From Pyrenochaeta sp. MPI-SDFR-AT-0127 (lineage: Eukaryota; Ascomycota; Dothideomycetes; Pleosporales; Cucurbitariaceae), in contig JAGTJM010000025.1 of assembly GCA_020747015.1 (NCBI GenBank), positions 62,001 through 126,000 on the forward strand: DNA of 64,000 nucleotides, written 5' to 3'. Positions 45,151-58,386 of the stretch are shown piece by piece; positions within the stretch are counted from its first letter, which is position 1; each line of letters opens with the position of its first letter. Both the position numbers and the translations under genes were made by a program. The notes below the pieces were generated by a model. It did no database searches, had not been told where the DNA came from, and was given only the letters and a program-made list of their open reading frames with translations.

Positions 45151-46943
45151 TCACTTCCGTCTTCCCATAATCTTCGTAATAGCATGTCTGATGACCGTAC
45201 CCGCCTTCTCCGTCTCCTTCTTGGTCAAACCACTCGTCACGCAAACTTTCAGAGCCGGCGTAGGTTGCCAACCCGCGTCCCTCGGATTGAGTCCCAACCC
45301 GATTGGAAAGGCCTTTAGACGTGTAATCAGGACGCCGTTTGCGAGGCACTGTTCTCGAATTAGCCTTGTTCGGGACACAAAGTGTACGTTGCCACAAAGA
45401 CGATGGGAAATGGAGTACATACCTCGTCGACAACGTCTCGGAAAACCTGATTCTGATCATCGATACTGAGTTTCTTCGCCTCAATAACTTCTGGCTTGAT
45501 AACCAAAAGCATCATCGGGTTATCCACTGCACTGCTCACCCTAATCCAATCACTCCTCGGATCCAACATGGCCCTCATCGCCTTGACATTCTCCCTCATG
45601 CCCGTCAGTATCTCTGGTTGTTCCTGCAGTAAGCTAATTGTTTCACTAGCCGTTGTGCTCAGCAGCGCCGGTAACGCAGCAGAGTATGTGTACGAGGCCG
45701 AAGAAATACGCTGATGCTCGACGACTTCTCCATTGCCAGCACAGAAACCTCCTGCGGCGCACAATGGACCCGATAGCGAACCAATGATCATATCGACTTC
45801 TGTTCCAGAGACGTTTTGCGCTTCAGTCACGCCGCCGCCGGTGCGACCGAGGACGCCGTAAGACCATGTTTCATCGAGGATGAGGCGGAATTTGTACTTG
45901 AGCTTGAGCTCGACCTGTAATATCATTAGCTCAGAGTCCTTCACGTCTACCGTTCCTCTCCTCTGTAAAGACGTACCAGCTTCGGCAAATCTACGACATC
46001 TCCAATATTCTCAAATAAGCCCTCCGTGATGATGAATCGCCTGGTGAGCGGTTTCTTTCCCTGCTCCTTGATAACCTTCTGCAGCACCCTCTCCAAATCC
46101 GCCATATCATTGTGTTCATACCAGCGCACCGTGCTCCGACTAATCTGCATGCCCTTCCTGACTGCGAAATTGACCGCCTTATCCGCAACAATAATGTCTC
46201 CCCTCTTGCTGAAACTCGGAATCACACTCGAAATCGTGGAGAAGCTCTGCGCGTAGATGATGCAGGCGGGAACGCCCAAGTGAGTGGCAACGTCGGCTTC
46301 GGTTTTCATGTGAACGTCTTGCGTCCCATAGAAGCCGGGAGGACCGCAGGGACCGACGCCATAGGTGCGGAGGGTTTGGATGGCCTTTTCCTTGAGGACG
46401 TCCGAGGAGAGGAAGTTGTAGAAGTTGTAGGAGGCGAGGTTCATTACTGTGCGGCCATTGGATAGCTTGGATTTGGGTCCTGTCGGGCTGCAGGATTGTT
46501 AGATACACTCTGCCCCATTACAGCAGCTTGAGAGGGGGAATAATGAAAACGAGTATCTCATACCCCACAATGACAGGCCTCTTCTCATTATCTAATTCTT
46601 CAAAGGGCGTAGGCGCTGCGACAAGCGGTTCTGGCGTCCAGTCGTCCACCAGTTCATCAATCTCCTATTCCACCGTCAGCGCTCAATCCTCCCTGTCGTC
46701 TGCCGCTGCGAAACATACCGCGTCACTCAACTGAATCTTCTTCTGCGTGCTATACTTTGGCGCAAGCAAGTACCTAACCGCAAACAGGAACAAGAACAGC
46801 TCCACGGCGCTTCTGACAGGGTCATTCTGGTAACTCGATCGAATGTAGCGGACGGCAATGGCGGAACCAGGGATGCGATTAAAATGCGCATTGGCGTCGG
46901 TGAAGAAGCGCGCAGTCGCGTTCTGCACTTCGTGAAGATCCAT
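45151..46943 (-). CDS. LCB1: Serine palmitoyltransferase subunit 1
   Basis: Exons 46719-46943, 46564-46664, 45977-46487, 45423-45914 and 45151-45348 join to 508 codons. A membrane helix near residues 50-65 (VELFLFLFAVRYLLAP) is followed by the aminotransferase-like fold of the alpha-oxoamine synthase family: NLASYNFYNFL, GVGPCGPPGFYGTQDVH, FILDETWSYGVLGRTGGGV-type block (read here as RLILDETWSYGVLGRTG). The PLP lysine present in LCB2 is absent, as expected for the regulatory LCB1 chain. With LCB2 it condenses serine and palmitoyl-CoA, the first step of sphingolipid synthesis, in the ER. The last acceptor is chosen between two nearby AGs by frame. Start at MDLHEVQ. Confidence 0.95.
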
Positions 46944-47546
46944 TGTATTGTGTCCGACTGGAATTGTGAAAGAGTGGTGGAGGCGGACAACTTTTTGGGC
47001 GTGAGCGTCGCTCGGGGGTTGCGGCGAAGCGCGGAGGTGCAACGAGAACATCAGCAATCAACCCGCAGACCTCCTAATTTCACCTCCTCACGTGCAATTT
47101 GTCATTTCGCAACTACTGCCACTTCCGTGAGTGGAGCAGACATGAATAGTAGTCTCAGAGTAGCAAGAGGACGCTCACATTTACGTCGAATAGAAGAAAA
47201 TTGTCTAAATTCAAAAGAAGATGATTGGCATTAAGACCTCATATATTTATTTGTAATGCAGCCACTCTCTAACATATTCGCCAATCCATGATAAACCAAA
47301 AACAAAACCCATCGTAGTATATGTGCAGTCATGTCCGCGCTTTTAGGCGGACAGAGGAGTTCCAAAAGAGAGAAAACAGGTCGAAGAGATCTCTTGATCC
47401 CATCGCCCAACGCCGAGAAAACGAACGAGACTCTGATGCCGAATATTACAATCATTATGGGACCAAACTGAGTCACCACGCTGCATGCCTCCGTCTTTGT
47501 TGTACAATGCAATCAGAACAACGACCACGAACCATCAAATATGCTT
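46944..47546. other. Upstream region of LCB1 / 3' side of FKS1
   Basis: 600 bases between two leftward genes, AT-rich near 47160-47260. No element assigned. Confidence 0.5.
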
Positions 47547-50500
47547 TTAGTACGCCATGTAGCGTCGGAAACGACGATTTGATTCCTCAGTTGGCTCGGC
47601 GGAACTGGTGTCTTCGCCGCTGTCCCACTTCGGGCAAGTACCCCGGATGCAGGTACCTGTGGGTGTTGCCTTGGTGTCATTGTTGTTGAATCCAGTCGGC
47701 TGAAGAATCTCCATTGGTAAGTCTGGAAGGTTGAGCTTGAGCTTCGATCCAGCAACGATGGGGCCAACAATCAGGGCGAGGAAGACGACGAGAAGGAAAA
47801 AGTAGAGAATGGCGTAACGGATCACTCTACGTTTGCGAAGCTTGGTCTGCTTCAGAGAGTAGATTGGAGGGCGTATTTGACGGCTGCAATGTATTAGTTA
47901 TGTTACGCATTAGAGACGGGACTAAACATACCTAGGTCGCAGCCAGAAGAGCATGACGGAGTGGAACTTGTCGGCATAGGGGATCAACAAGATCGGGAGC
48001 ATGAAGAAAAGGAGGACATGGCCCAGGATGAAGTCGGCAGCGAACATGCCGAGCTCAGTGATCTTGCAGAGAAATTCACGGCCTGGCTGGGAAATGGTAT
48101 GCCAGCCCATGGTATACCATTTACCGGTCCACCACGCAATGTTGGCGGTATCGGCCTTGAATTCTCGAGTAAGGGCAAGCGAAATGATGAGCTTGAAGAA
48201 GAATCGCTGGATGGCAACAACCGCAATCATGCCAGATAAGGCCCTGGGGAAGCTGAAGCCCTCGAGGAACATCATAACCACGAAGAAGACGAGGAGCATG
48301 ATGACGGCGATTGCGTGAGCAATGGCAGCCAAGACAGCACCGAACTTCTTGCAGCACATGCTAAGTAGAGGTCCCGCGCAGCAGGCCAAAGCGAAGAAGC
48401 CACCCAAGACACCAGCGTTGACAGCGATGGGTCCGAAAGCAATAATGCCGACACGAACCAATGCACCAGAGGCCTTGGGGTTTCCGATATTTGCGTCCTC
48501 CTTCTCGATATTGCGCTCGTCATTGACACCTGTCTGAGCATTGATAAAGAGGAAGGGGATGAGAGTGATGGCAACCAAGACCAAGGGCCCCATGATTTCG
48601 CTCATGAAGATGTTGGTGAAAGCAGCACGGGGAACATCGCCTGAAAGCTTAGATGAAGGGTCTCCAAGAACCTTGCGCTTGAAACCTGTAATACGCGTTC
48701 GTGACAGACGGCAGTAACCAATCCACGAGGCGCTGTGAGACCGTGTGTTTCCGCGAGACAGCCAGCGGAGGTACTCCCTGTAGTCGATGAAAAAGTCATC
48801 CCATGAGAATTGATGTGGGTTGAAGAGGAATGGTGCCAGGCAGAGAGACAACAGGGACGCCCAGAAGTAAATCAACCACGGTCCCCAGACGGTGATAGTG
48901 GCGAACAAGAGCATCATCAAAGCACGGGCGCCGAGATAGATTGAAGGACCAGCGAAACGAGAGTACAAGATGCCGAATGGAATACGTGCAGTAGCGAAAC
49001 CACGACCAGTACCAATGTATCGAGCACCACCGAAAGACAAATTCGTCTGGAGAGAGTTGGCGTAGATCTGAGTGACAAAAACCTCGAAGAAGGGCGATCC
49101 AGAGGAGAAGTGCTTGGCCAGACGAGTAGCGGCGCGCCAGAAACCACGTTCCGTCAACTCTTGAACCACGAGAGGAACGAAAGAGATGAAGAAGACGATG
49201 AAGATAGAGACAATGCAACGCGCGACCCAGTCGAAAACGGGAACCAAGTTGGCACAACCGTTCGGCCACATTGGATCAGTGATCGGGATATCCTTGTTGA
49301 AGTGGCAGAGAATAGTCTCGTGATGGAGGGCACCGAGATGCAGAAGGACGAACATGAAGCACTGAACCGACAACATGATGAACACGTTGTTGATGTGGAA
49401 GCCAGGATGAGCGTAGTAGAAGGACAGGAATCGGTCAAGAGGCAGTTGCGTACCCATGTAGTAGTACTCGCGGGACAACATCTGCTCGCCCATACCGGTA
49501 CCAATCTTGGTGGTGAAGTTGAGAACAGAGCCGAAACCAAGATCACGACCTTTACCGCACTGGTAGTACTCGCAGTGCTTTATGCGGCCACCACGGAGGA
49601 GAGCGTTCATACCAGCGTAAATATCCTCGTTGAGATGCAGACCCTTCTGAGCCTTGGAAACACCACCACGAGTAGTCATGAAGATACCATTGAGGAAATC
49701 AGGATGACCGTAATGGAGTTTGCCACCAATTTGAGCAAGAGTACGAGCAAACATGGTTCCGAATGTCTGTTCCTTTCCGGCAGCGATGTCACCCAGAATA
49801 CCGATGTTCTCAGAGAAAATGTACTCGCGAGCTCCGAGAATGGCGACAGGATTGAAGTTGGGGTTGGGAATGCCAGGTGTGTATGGGGAGACGTTGTCGG
49901 TGGTCATTTCTTCGAACTCGGCCAAAACACTTCGAATCTTGAGACATTCCTCGAGATAATTGTCCTGATTGGCATCGATGAGCTGGATGTATTCGCCACG
50001 ATAGAAGATGATGGAGTGATTCTGGTTGTCAGACTTGCCGTCACCGAGGATAGGATTGCCGGACAGCTGAATACGGAACTTGGGTCGGCGCATGCCATTG
50101 TCCATGATCTCAGAGTGACCATCGATCAAGGCCGAATAGATGCGTGGCTCTTCGCCCTCGGCGATCGGCGGCTCCTCGTCTAGGTAAGCGATTTGCAGGT
50201 CGGGATAAGCACGGAGCAGGAACTCAGTGTTCTCACGCTCCTCCTTGGAAAACTTCGCATAACGCTGCATAGATACACAGATCTTGTACTTGCGCCTAGC
50301 CATACGCTCGAGCTCACGCTCTAGCTTATCGGAGTTGCCGCCGAACATCTGAACAACCTCAGGGTTCTCAACACGGTACAGGAGCTTGATGGCACGGCTG
50401 TAGTTCATGAAGCCAGAAATGGTGCGATACAGAGTCTGAGAACGAAGAGAGGCCCAGATACGGGTTCGAAGAGTGTACTCAGGAGCCGCAGACTTGAAAC

Positions 50501-53500
50501 CGATGCAGTAGAAGGGCAGATCATCGATCTTGCTCTTGGCAGTATCCTTTTCGTTCTTCTCGTCATCGCCATTGAACTGCGAGGTCTCATCGGCCAAGAT
50601 CTTGGTGTCCTTAACGAAGCAATCCCACTCGTGAGGATGAAGCTGCTTGAGATACTCGAGTAGAGTGACGCGAGAGTATGGCTCGTCCTCACGAATAATC
50701 TCACGAAGCGAAAGCAGAATCTTCTCGCCGTAGTGGGGAATCAGGACCGTGAAAGTAGGCATGTTGTCAACTGGCAGAGGCTCAGGGATTGGAGTTGACA
50801 ATGATTGTGCGAAGAAGGAAATACGACGCTCGGCCTCACTCTGAGCAGGGAAGAACTCAGTCTTGAAAGAGTGATCTTCCTGGGAGACGAAGAAGGTAGG
50901 CGCGCGAAGAGTCCTCTTACCTTCCTGCTCGGAAGGAACCTGGTGGTAGAGTAGCTTCTGGACGTGGTCGATGGCGAGAAGATGCTCGCGGTACATGGAA
51001 ATGACAACAGCGTTCCAGATTTGAGAGATGAGGACTTTGGGCTTGTACTTGATTTCCATGTCAGTGGTGGCGAGAATCTTGGAGTAGATACGCTTCGGCA
51101 GACGAGAGAAGATGTTCCTCCAGGGAGTCCAGATCGAGACACCGAGGTAGAAGGATCGCGAGACTGAGAACAGCATGTTGGCAATAATGTACCATAGATA
51201 CGAGTCCAAGAAGAACAGGACCAGGTCCATGAAGTACATCAGACCAAGCAGGATCCTAGGCTGGTACTTGCAGAGAATGGATCCGAAGATGGCATCACCC
51301 AAGCACTCAGGCTTCCTCATGTGTGACAGGATACGAATGGGATCCTTGATGGAGAGCGTCAAGAAGAAGTAAGACTCAGCAAGCTTAGCAGCGAAGACCA
51401 AGACCCACAAGCCGTAAGACATCCACATGTCATTACCCTTGAGTCGGGGGTAGCTGGCGGTGAATGTTTGACTGGCGACGTACTTGCGGGAGTTGCGAGT
51501 GAGATAGCTTCCAAAGAGACCGCCAAGAGGCATGATCGAGAAGAAGACGAATGTGACGAGAGCAATAGCGAACTGTACACCTCCCAAGATGTTGGAAATG
51601 GTACCCACGCGCTTGTCAAGACCGAAAATGTAGACGCTAGGACCGACATTGACCGCAAAGACGGCGAGGAGGAAGAACAGGCGCTTGGTCAAATGCTGCG
51701 CACCAGCCCATTTGCGAGGAACATAAGCCCACTCAGCAAGAGTTGCGAAGATCTGAATGAGAGAAGCAATCGTGCCACCAAGCGCCACGGCAGACAAGGT
51801 AGCGGCCTTCTCTGGTCGCTGGTCGAGTTGCTGTTGATAATTCTTGGTGTAAACAGGCTGTGAGTTGAATGCCGTGTAAAACCAGAAGGACGTTACGTGA
51901 ATAACCCAGATACGGTTGAAGTTAACAAGCATGTGAAACCACGAACGTCGCTCGTAGTAGGTCTTGAAGAACACCTTCTTCCAGAGCACATCTTTGAGTT
52001 TCGCATAACGCTCAGCTGGCGGAAGATCAACAATTCGAGACTTGTCCTCGAAGACAATACGCTCAAGGCCTTCTGGGTACCAGAAAAGCTGATTGATATC
52101 ATCATAACCGATAATTGCGGCATGGTCACGCTCTCTGCGGACGTATTTGCCGTCTTGGATCTCGTAACCTTGATCACGGCAGTACTGGTAGAGCGGTGTG
52201 ATGATATTGTTCAGGTAGGTGAACTCCTCAATGGGCTCGGTCTGAGCCTGACCAGCGGGCGAGTTTAGGTAGTCGTCTGCGCACTTGAAGATGAAGCAGA
52301 GCAGCTCGGGCATGAAGCGGACCTGGTTGGCCTCACCCCAGCACAAAAGGTACAAGGCGATTTGGCGCACTCGGTCGTGCTGTGACATCCTGTTCATGCG
52401 GGTCTTCCAGCGATACTCGGCTGCCTCAAGGCTGTTGTCGCCTTCATAAGCATCGAGTGTCTCCTGCTCGTTGCCTGGGTTCTCGGAAGCCTTCTTCTTC
52501 GCCGCCTTGCGGGCCTTGCGCGTCCTACGGTTTGCCTTTCCGAGGTTCATATTGGCGAAGCCGACAGCATCGTCCAAATCAAGATGTGCCGCAAAATACC
52601 ATCGTCGGTAGTTGGCATTCTCTCCGCCAATATAGTCTGCGTGCAGTGACAAAAGAGCCTGATTAGGCGACATGCGAGAGGCTCGCGAATCGAGGAGCGT
52701 CATAAAGTGGTCATACATGTTCCTCATGCTATCACGCTGAAAGCCAAACTTGGCCGTGAGATCGAGGAAAATGTCCTCAATCTCCTCCTTGGTGCAAGGT
52801 ATTTGAGCCTCAGCAGTCCAAGCTGGGTACGGCTCACGCGAACGCTGGCCAGCCGGGAGGGCGTTTGAGTAATCCATGCCATAGATGGGCGTGGATGCAC
52901 CCGATGAGCGATTGCCGCCATATGAGACCTGGGACGATGGTGGTCGGTATCCGCGGTTACCGCCCTCGTTGTAGCTGTTGTACCTCTCGTCGCCGCGTCC
53001 GTAGTAGTCCATGTCGGTGGCACGAGCCATGTCGGAACGCATTGTGAAGTCGCTGAAGGTCTCCGAGTCTTCCTCAGAATCATGGCCACGACGGCGGGGC
53101 TGTTGGCTGCGGATATTGTCAGTGGGTGGCAATCAAAGACGTGTTCAAATTGAAACCTACCCATAGCCATTTTGGCCATAGCCGTCTTGGGCGCCTCCTT
53201 GGTCATAGTACTGATCGTTGTAATACTCGTCTTGGTAGCCTTGCTGACCTCGGTCGTCATAGTATCCATTGCCGTTTTGCTGATACTGGCCGCCCTGCTG
53301 GCCGTCATAATAGGCTCTGCGGCAATGTTAGCGGTTTAATGCATGGAAACAATACAGGAAGTTGAGACGCACGATTCGTCGTAGTAGGCGTCGCCTGACT
53401 GCTGGTATTGACCCTGCTGGCCGCGGGCATCGTCGTGGTACTGGCTGTACTGATCGTCGTGATAGTACGAGTCCTGACCTTGACCCTGGCCCTGAGGCTG

Positions 53501-53557
53501 ACGCTGGTCGTGGCCGTAGCCGTCGTCGTAATGACCTCCCTGTGGATGTCCCGACAT
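47547..53557 (-). CDS. FKS1: 1,3-beta-glucan synthase catalytic subunit (GT48)
   Basis: Exons 53373-53557, 53161-53316, 47932-53106 and 47547-47883 join to 1950 codons. The N-terminus is Gln/Gly/Tyr-rich and disordered. An FKS1 domain 1 follows ([20 protein letters not shown]), then a first membrane cluster, the large cytoplasmic GT48 domain ([26 protein letters not shown]-type block [30 protein letters not shown]), and a second membrane cluster. The short last exon adds a tail helix ([19 protein letters not shown]). It builds beta-1,3-glucan from UDP-glucose at the plasma membrane under Rho1 control. The echinocandin hot-spot 1 segment reads FLTLSIKDP. The hot-spot 2 counterpart reads DWVARCIV. 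Length and exon joins fit the family fully. It is divergent from GEL1. Confidence 0.97.
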
Positions 53558-56500
53558 CTTGGGGAGTGATTAAGTTGCAATGTAGAACCTGTGAGACACT
53601 TTTGTTAGTGAGCTGTGTTTATCCGGGGCGCCTGGCAAGAGCTGAAACACGAGCAGTCGGAGCAGCGTACCTCAAACAATGGGCATTAGGAGCGGCAGAA
53701 TTGATTAATTGGCTCCAGCTGCGGGAGTGGATCGGAAGATACGGGCTGCGCAGGTATGCGAGCGGAGATGGGTGTGAACGAGTGTTGTTGTCGCGGTTGG
53801 GTGGGGAGCGAGGGAGGCAATTGGCGGTGGAGGTGAAACAGACGCCAGGTGTTTGTCCCGGTGTCGAGGTTGCACAAGCTGGGAGAGCTCGTGCCTATTT
53901 GTCGAGCGAGTGTCTTTGGAAGGGTGTTTATGGTGCTAACGAGTGGATAGCGCTGGATGCAGCTGCAGGTGGTGGTGGTGGTTGCGGTGGTTGCGGTGGT
54001 TGCCAGGAGAGACGCGCGGCGAGTCGGCGCTTGCTGCTGCTGGTGCCAACTTTGTGTATTAGGTGGGCGGGATGCGGCTCCCCTTCGGAACTGTGGGCGG
54101 GCGATGGTCCGCAAACACACACGCACAAAAACAAAGCCTCACGCAAAGAAAACGAGAGGCAGGGGACAAGGCGAGGAGGGAGAGGAGGAGGGTGTTGGGG
54201 GTGGAGTGAGCGACGGTGTGGAATGCGGATGGGCAGGCAAAGAGCTTTTTACGAGTTTCCCCTGAAAATGAAAGGCTCCACGCCAAGCTAGCCTAACGCC
54301 GTCAGAGGCGCGGTGCATGGGTATCCTTCGCCAGCTCTTCACCAAGGGCTGTGGATGTTGCCACTGTGAACCCCCCCAGAGCCACAGAGCAGGAGCACAC
54401 AATTACGCAGTACAAATGCGCGGCGTTGTCCTCCTCGTCGAGCACACAAGGCCCCTCCCAACCTGCGCTCTTTGTGTGCCCGCCGTGTGCTCGCGTTGCC
54501 ATGGGCGCTGGCCGTGAGACAGGAATGCTGGGGCGACCAAAATCAAGTTCGCCAATCCCACCCGGCTGGCATCCCCGATCTGCTGCATATCGATAATGTC
54601 GCCCTCCCCAAATGGACATGCATGTCGTCAATATTTGCCGTTGGCTTTGGGGATCCTCACGGCCGCTCCATCGAGCGAGGCCACTCTGTCGCTGTGCCTT
54701 CCCCATACTCTCGCCATTGCTGGCAGTCGTCACATCCGACAATGCAGCACACACCAGCAGGCACACGCACACGCACACCAACAGGACCAACAACGGTGGA
54801 AAGACGGGCGTTGATCAAAGCGAAACTACCGGACCGGCATCAGGATTGGCTCTGCCAGCTTTGCCCGGTTGCTTTGACGCCGATAGCGATAGGGTTTTCT
54901 TATCGCGTATCCAATCGCGACGTGGCGCCCTCCCGCTGAATCCTAGTCAGCCGTTGCTGCGTGTCGCAATGCTAAGGGGGCTGATGGCCGCCAGTGAACT
55001 GTTGAGGCTGGCGCCGGACACACACCGGCTGCTCTGTGCCCGCTCACTTCCGCTCCACGGCTCCTGGCTGTCCTGGATCCGAGTACGCCGTTCAATTAAA
55101 AAAGTACTTGGTCAGCAACAAATCTTTGACTCCTGAGCCCTGCAGGCGGATAGATTGCTGCTGCTGCGAACGCTATCGCAGAGTGACGAAATTGGCCATG
55201 ACTTCGGACATGGGGCCTGGTCGGCCTGCTAATTTAGTCCGTCCTGTTTCTGCACGTTGAGCTCAAGGCGAATGAGCCTGTTACAGCGCGACAAAATTGG
55301 ATCATAAGCCGGTTATTGCAGTTGAGCTCATCATTGCGTTGGCATGCACGCTTCATGCATGCGTCCCACCTAGTCTGGCTAGAGCCTGTCAGTGTGGATG
55401 GGAGCTCGAATACACACGCCCGAGTATGCAGGAACCAGCAGAAGCCTGTCCAGAGCTCCACCCTGTGTGGGCTCTGAATAAAACCTCCGCACTCTCCCTT
55501 GGTGGAAATCTCAGCGAATTGCGCTCCCTCCTGGCCATTTCCGCCTCGAGGAAGCCAACATCTGGCGCGAAGGATCTGCTTTCCATGACGGCGATATCCA
55601 ATCCTCGTCTGGAACCGACCCAGACACGGGCAAGGCGAGCAGCAGCTGGAACAGCCCATGCGGATGATCTCGGCACCCGCTGTTCGATTGGACGCCTCAA
55701 CGCAATGCGCGACTTCGCCACAGGTACGTCTCAGCTGCAGACAACTCTCACGCGACCTCAGGTACCGGTCTCTCCGCAAAAGACCACACCACGAGGCTGT
55801 GTGTAACACGCTGGGGCGTTGCGCGCTTGCTCGCCAGCCCAGCTACCCCCGTCTCACAATCCATGAGATGTTCAATCATTCTTCGCACATCCAACACGGC
55901 ACCGGCACCACCCGGCATCGTAAAACGTGACTTTTTGTGCACTTTACAAGCAATGACATGCTCTGGTCAAAATTAGCAACACGATCCGCAGTGGGGCGGG
56001 CGGCTCTCGGTGGGGTGGAGCAGAGCGAAATTGGGCGTACGCGTCGGTTTGCCTGAATTTGTGCACCGTGAAGTCTGATCTGGGATGGCATTGCGTCTGA
56101 TTCTTCAGGTCTCCTCAGCGATGGACACACTGGGCCCTCAATCGAGCGCCCATTGAGCAGTAGGATCGCACATCACCAAGTTCTTTTCAACCTGAGACGT
56201 GATGTTCCAGCAATCAGAGGGCTGTCACATGGACGCTCGGGCCAGGAATGCGAAACAGGGCTAGTCAGGGGAACGCTCACCACTCTCGCCGATCCTTCTT
56301 GGGCGAAGCTTGTGGACCTCGCACTCTTTCACTCTGGCTGCCTCAGAGCTGTTTCTCAAGTGATTTCTCTGTTTGACCAGTCCGTCGCTACATCCTTTTT
56401 TAATACTCATTATCGCATACAGCACCGTTTGCTGTTGCGCCACACTCTTTGCCCGTGCCGCCCGCTTTCCAAAACACCTTCTACACGCTCTTTCACCTCA

Positions 56501-56579
56501 TTTCTCGGCGCCTCGACACCAAGCTCTTGCCAACACCTTCGACACATCTTGGACAATTTCTTGTAGCTTTTCCATCACT
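53558..56579. promoter_or_regulatory. 3 kb divergent region between FKS1 and GEL1
   Basis: Both cell-wall genes start outward from this gap. It contains a GGT-rich stretch (53967-54003) and a CACACG repeat (54762-54779). Many open frames exist on both strands (53362-54291, 54302-54793, 54612-55136), but they are GC-rich, repeat-driven and without domains. Long upstream regions are typical for strongly regulated fungal genes. I cannot place individual sites. Confidence 0.5.
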
Positions 56580-58386
56580 ATGCGCGGTCTTATTGCTGCC
56601 ACTGCATTGCTAGCCGGCGTGCAGGCCGCCGTCGACCCGATCGTCATCAAGGTATGAGGTGGCACTGCAGACGCCATCGCGGAAACTAACAACGTCCAGG
56701 GCCAGAAGTTCTTCTACAAGACCAATGGCACACAATTGTAAGCACTGCCCAAACAAACCACACCGTAGCCATGCTAACGCCATCCCAGTTTCATGAAGGG
56801 TGTTGCATACCAACGTACGCTGCCTCACACACTACTCCACACTGGGAGAGAGACGCTCACATGTAGCAGAGGAAATCAACTCCAACACATCGCAAACCGA
56901 CACCGACAGCCTCAAGATCACCGATCCTCTTGCCGATGCCACATCATGCAAGCGCGACATCGAGTTCCTCAAGAAGCTCCAGACCAACACAATCCGTGTC
57001 TACGCCATTGACCCTGCCAAGGACCACAAGGAGTGCATGGATGCTTTGGCTGACGCCGGTATCTATGTCATTGCAGACTTGTCTGAGCCTGGAAACTCGA
57101 TCAACCGTGACGACCCAGGATGGACCGTAGAGCTCTACGAGCGCTACACCAGCGTCGTCGATGAGTTGATGAAGTACACCAACACCCTCGGTTTCTTTGC
57201 CGGTAACGAAGTATCCAATCAGCCAAACAACACAGTCGCCAGCGCTTTCGTCAAGGCGGCGGTTCGTGACACCAAGGCCTACATCAAGAGCAAGAACTAT
57301 CGCCCAATCGGTGTCGGGTATGCTACCAACGACGATGCTGATATCCGTGAGAACATGGCCAACTACTTCGACTGCGGCAACACCGAGGATGCTATCGACT
57401 TCTGGGGTTACAACATCTACTCGTGGTGCGGTGATTCGTCCTTCACCGAGTCTGGTTTCGATGTTCAGACAAAGAACTTTGAAAAGTACAACGTGCCCGT
57501 CTTCTTCGCCGAATATGGTTGCAACACACCCCGCCCCCGTCTGTTCACTGAAGTTGGTGCTCTCTACGGCAAGCAGATGACTGGCGTGTGGTCTGGTGGT
57601 ATTGTGTACATGTACTTTGAGGAGGAAAACAAGTTCGGTGAGTCCTGAATCCAGTCGCATACTTTGGTTGCACTGCTAACTTTCACAGGTCTCGCCACCA
57701 TCAACAACGGCAAGGTCTCCACCAACAAGGACTTTGACAACCTGTCCAAAGAGATCGCCAAGGCCACTCCCAGCGGCGTCAAGATGGATGCTTACAACCC
57801 CAGCAACACTGCCGCTGCCTCATGCCCCAAGGTCACAGCGGGCAAATGGGAAGCCGAGTCTGACCCTCTTCCTCCCACTGCCAATGCTCAGCTCTGCAGC
57901 TGCATGCTCGAGACATTGAGCTGCGTTGTCGCAGACAAGGTTGGCGAGAAGGACTACGGTGACATGTTTGGCTTCATCTGCGGCGAGAAGAATGGCGAGT
58001 ACTGCCAGGGCATCAACAAGAACGCTACTTCGGGCCCCTATGGCGCGTACGGCATGTGCTCCAACAAGGAGCAGCTTTCCTTCGCTGTCAACGCCTATGC
58101 CGACGCTGTCAAGGGCGGCTGCGGCTTCAAGGGCAAGGCTACCACAAAGGCAGCAGTCGCCACCCCTTCCGCTTCTGGCTGCTCGGCACTACTCAAGGAG
58201 GCTGGCGCTGACGGCACTGGTGTCGTTAGCTCTGCCCCCAAGGCCACTGGCTCAAACGGCGCCGCAGCCGGCTCCCAGGGCGCTGCTGCAGGTCTCTCCG
58301 TTCCCCAGTTCAGCACTGGAGTCTTCGGCCTCGGCATGTATGTCGTTGGTGCTGTTGCCTCCGGCATGGCTATGATCTTGCTGTAA
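56580..58386 (+). CDS. GEL1: GPI-anchored 1,3-beta-glucanosyltransferase (GH72 with CBM43)
   Basis: Exons 56580-56651, 56700-56737, 56789-56814, 56867-57637 and 57689-58386 join to 534 codons. A signal peptide ([16 protein letters not shown]) leads into the GH72 domain. The acid/base Glu sits in [11 protein letters not shown] (about E160) and the nucleophile Glu in FFAEYGCN (about E261). After residue 350 a cysteine-rich CBM43/X8 domain follows ([46 protein letters not shown]). A Ser/Ala/Gly-rich stretch and a hydrophobic end ([17 protein letters not shown]) form a GPI-attachment signal. The enzyme cuts and rejoins beta-1,3-glucan chains at the cell surface, elongating what FKS1 makes. The symbol follows the Aspergillus GEL and yeast GAS1 names; the exact paralogue is not settled. 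Confidence 0.95.

Noticed and set aside
44608..45318. A 236-codon plus-strand frame between CHO1 and LCB1
   Set aside because: It runs antisense into the last LCB1 exon and is Arg/Ser/Leu-rich without motif.
49110..50183. A 357-codon open frame antisense to FKS1
   Set aside because: It lies fully inside the conserved FKS1 exon on the other strand, has no domain and is explained by codon bias of FKS1.
53362..54291. A 309-codon plus-strand frame upstream of FKS1
   Set aside because: It overlaps the FKS1 first exons in antisense and is then driven by GGT-type repeats. Composition is Arg/Gly/Cys-rich without any motif.
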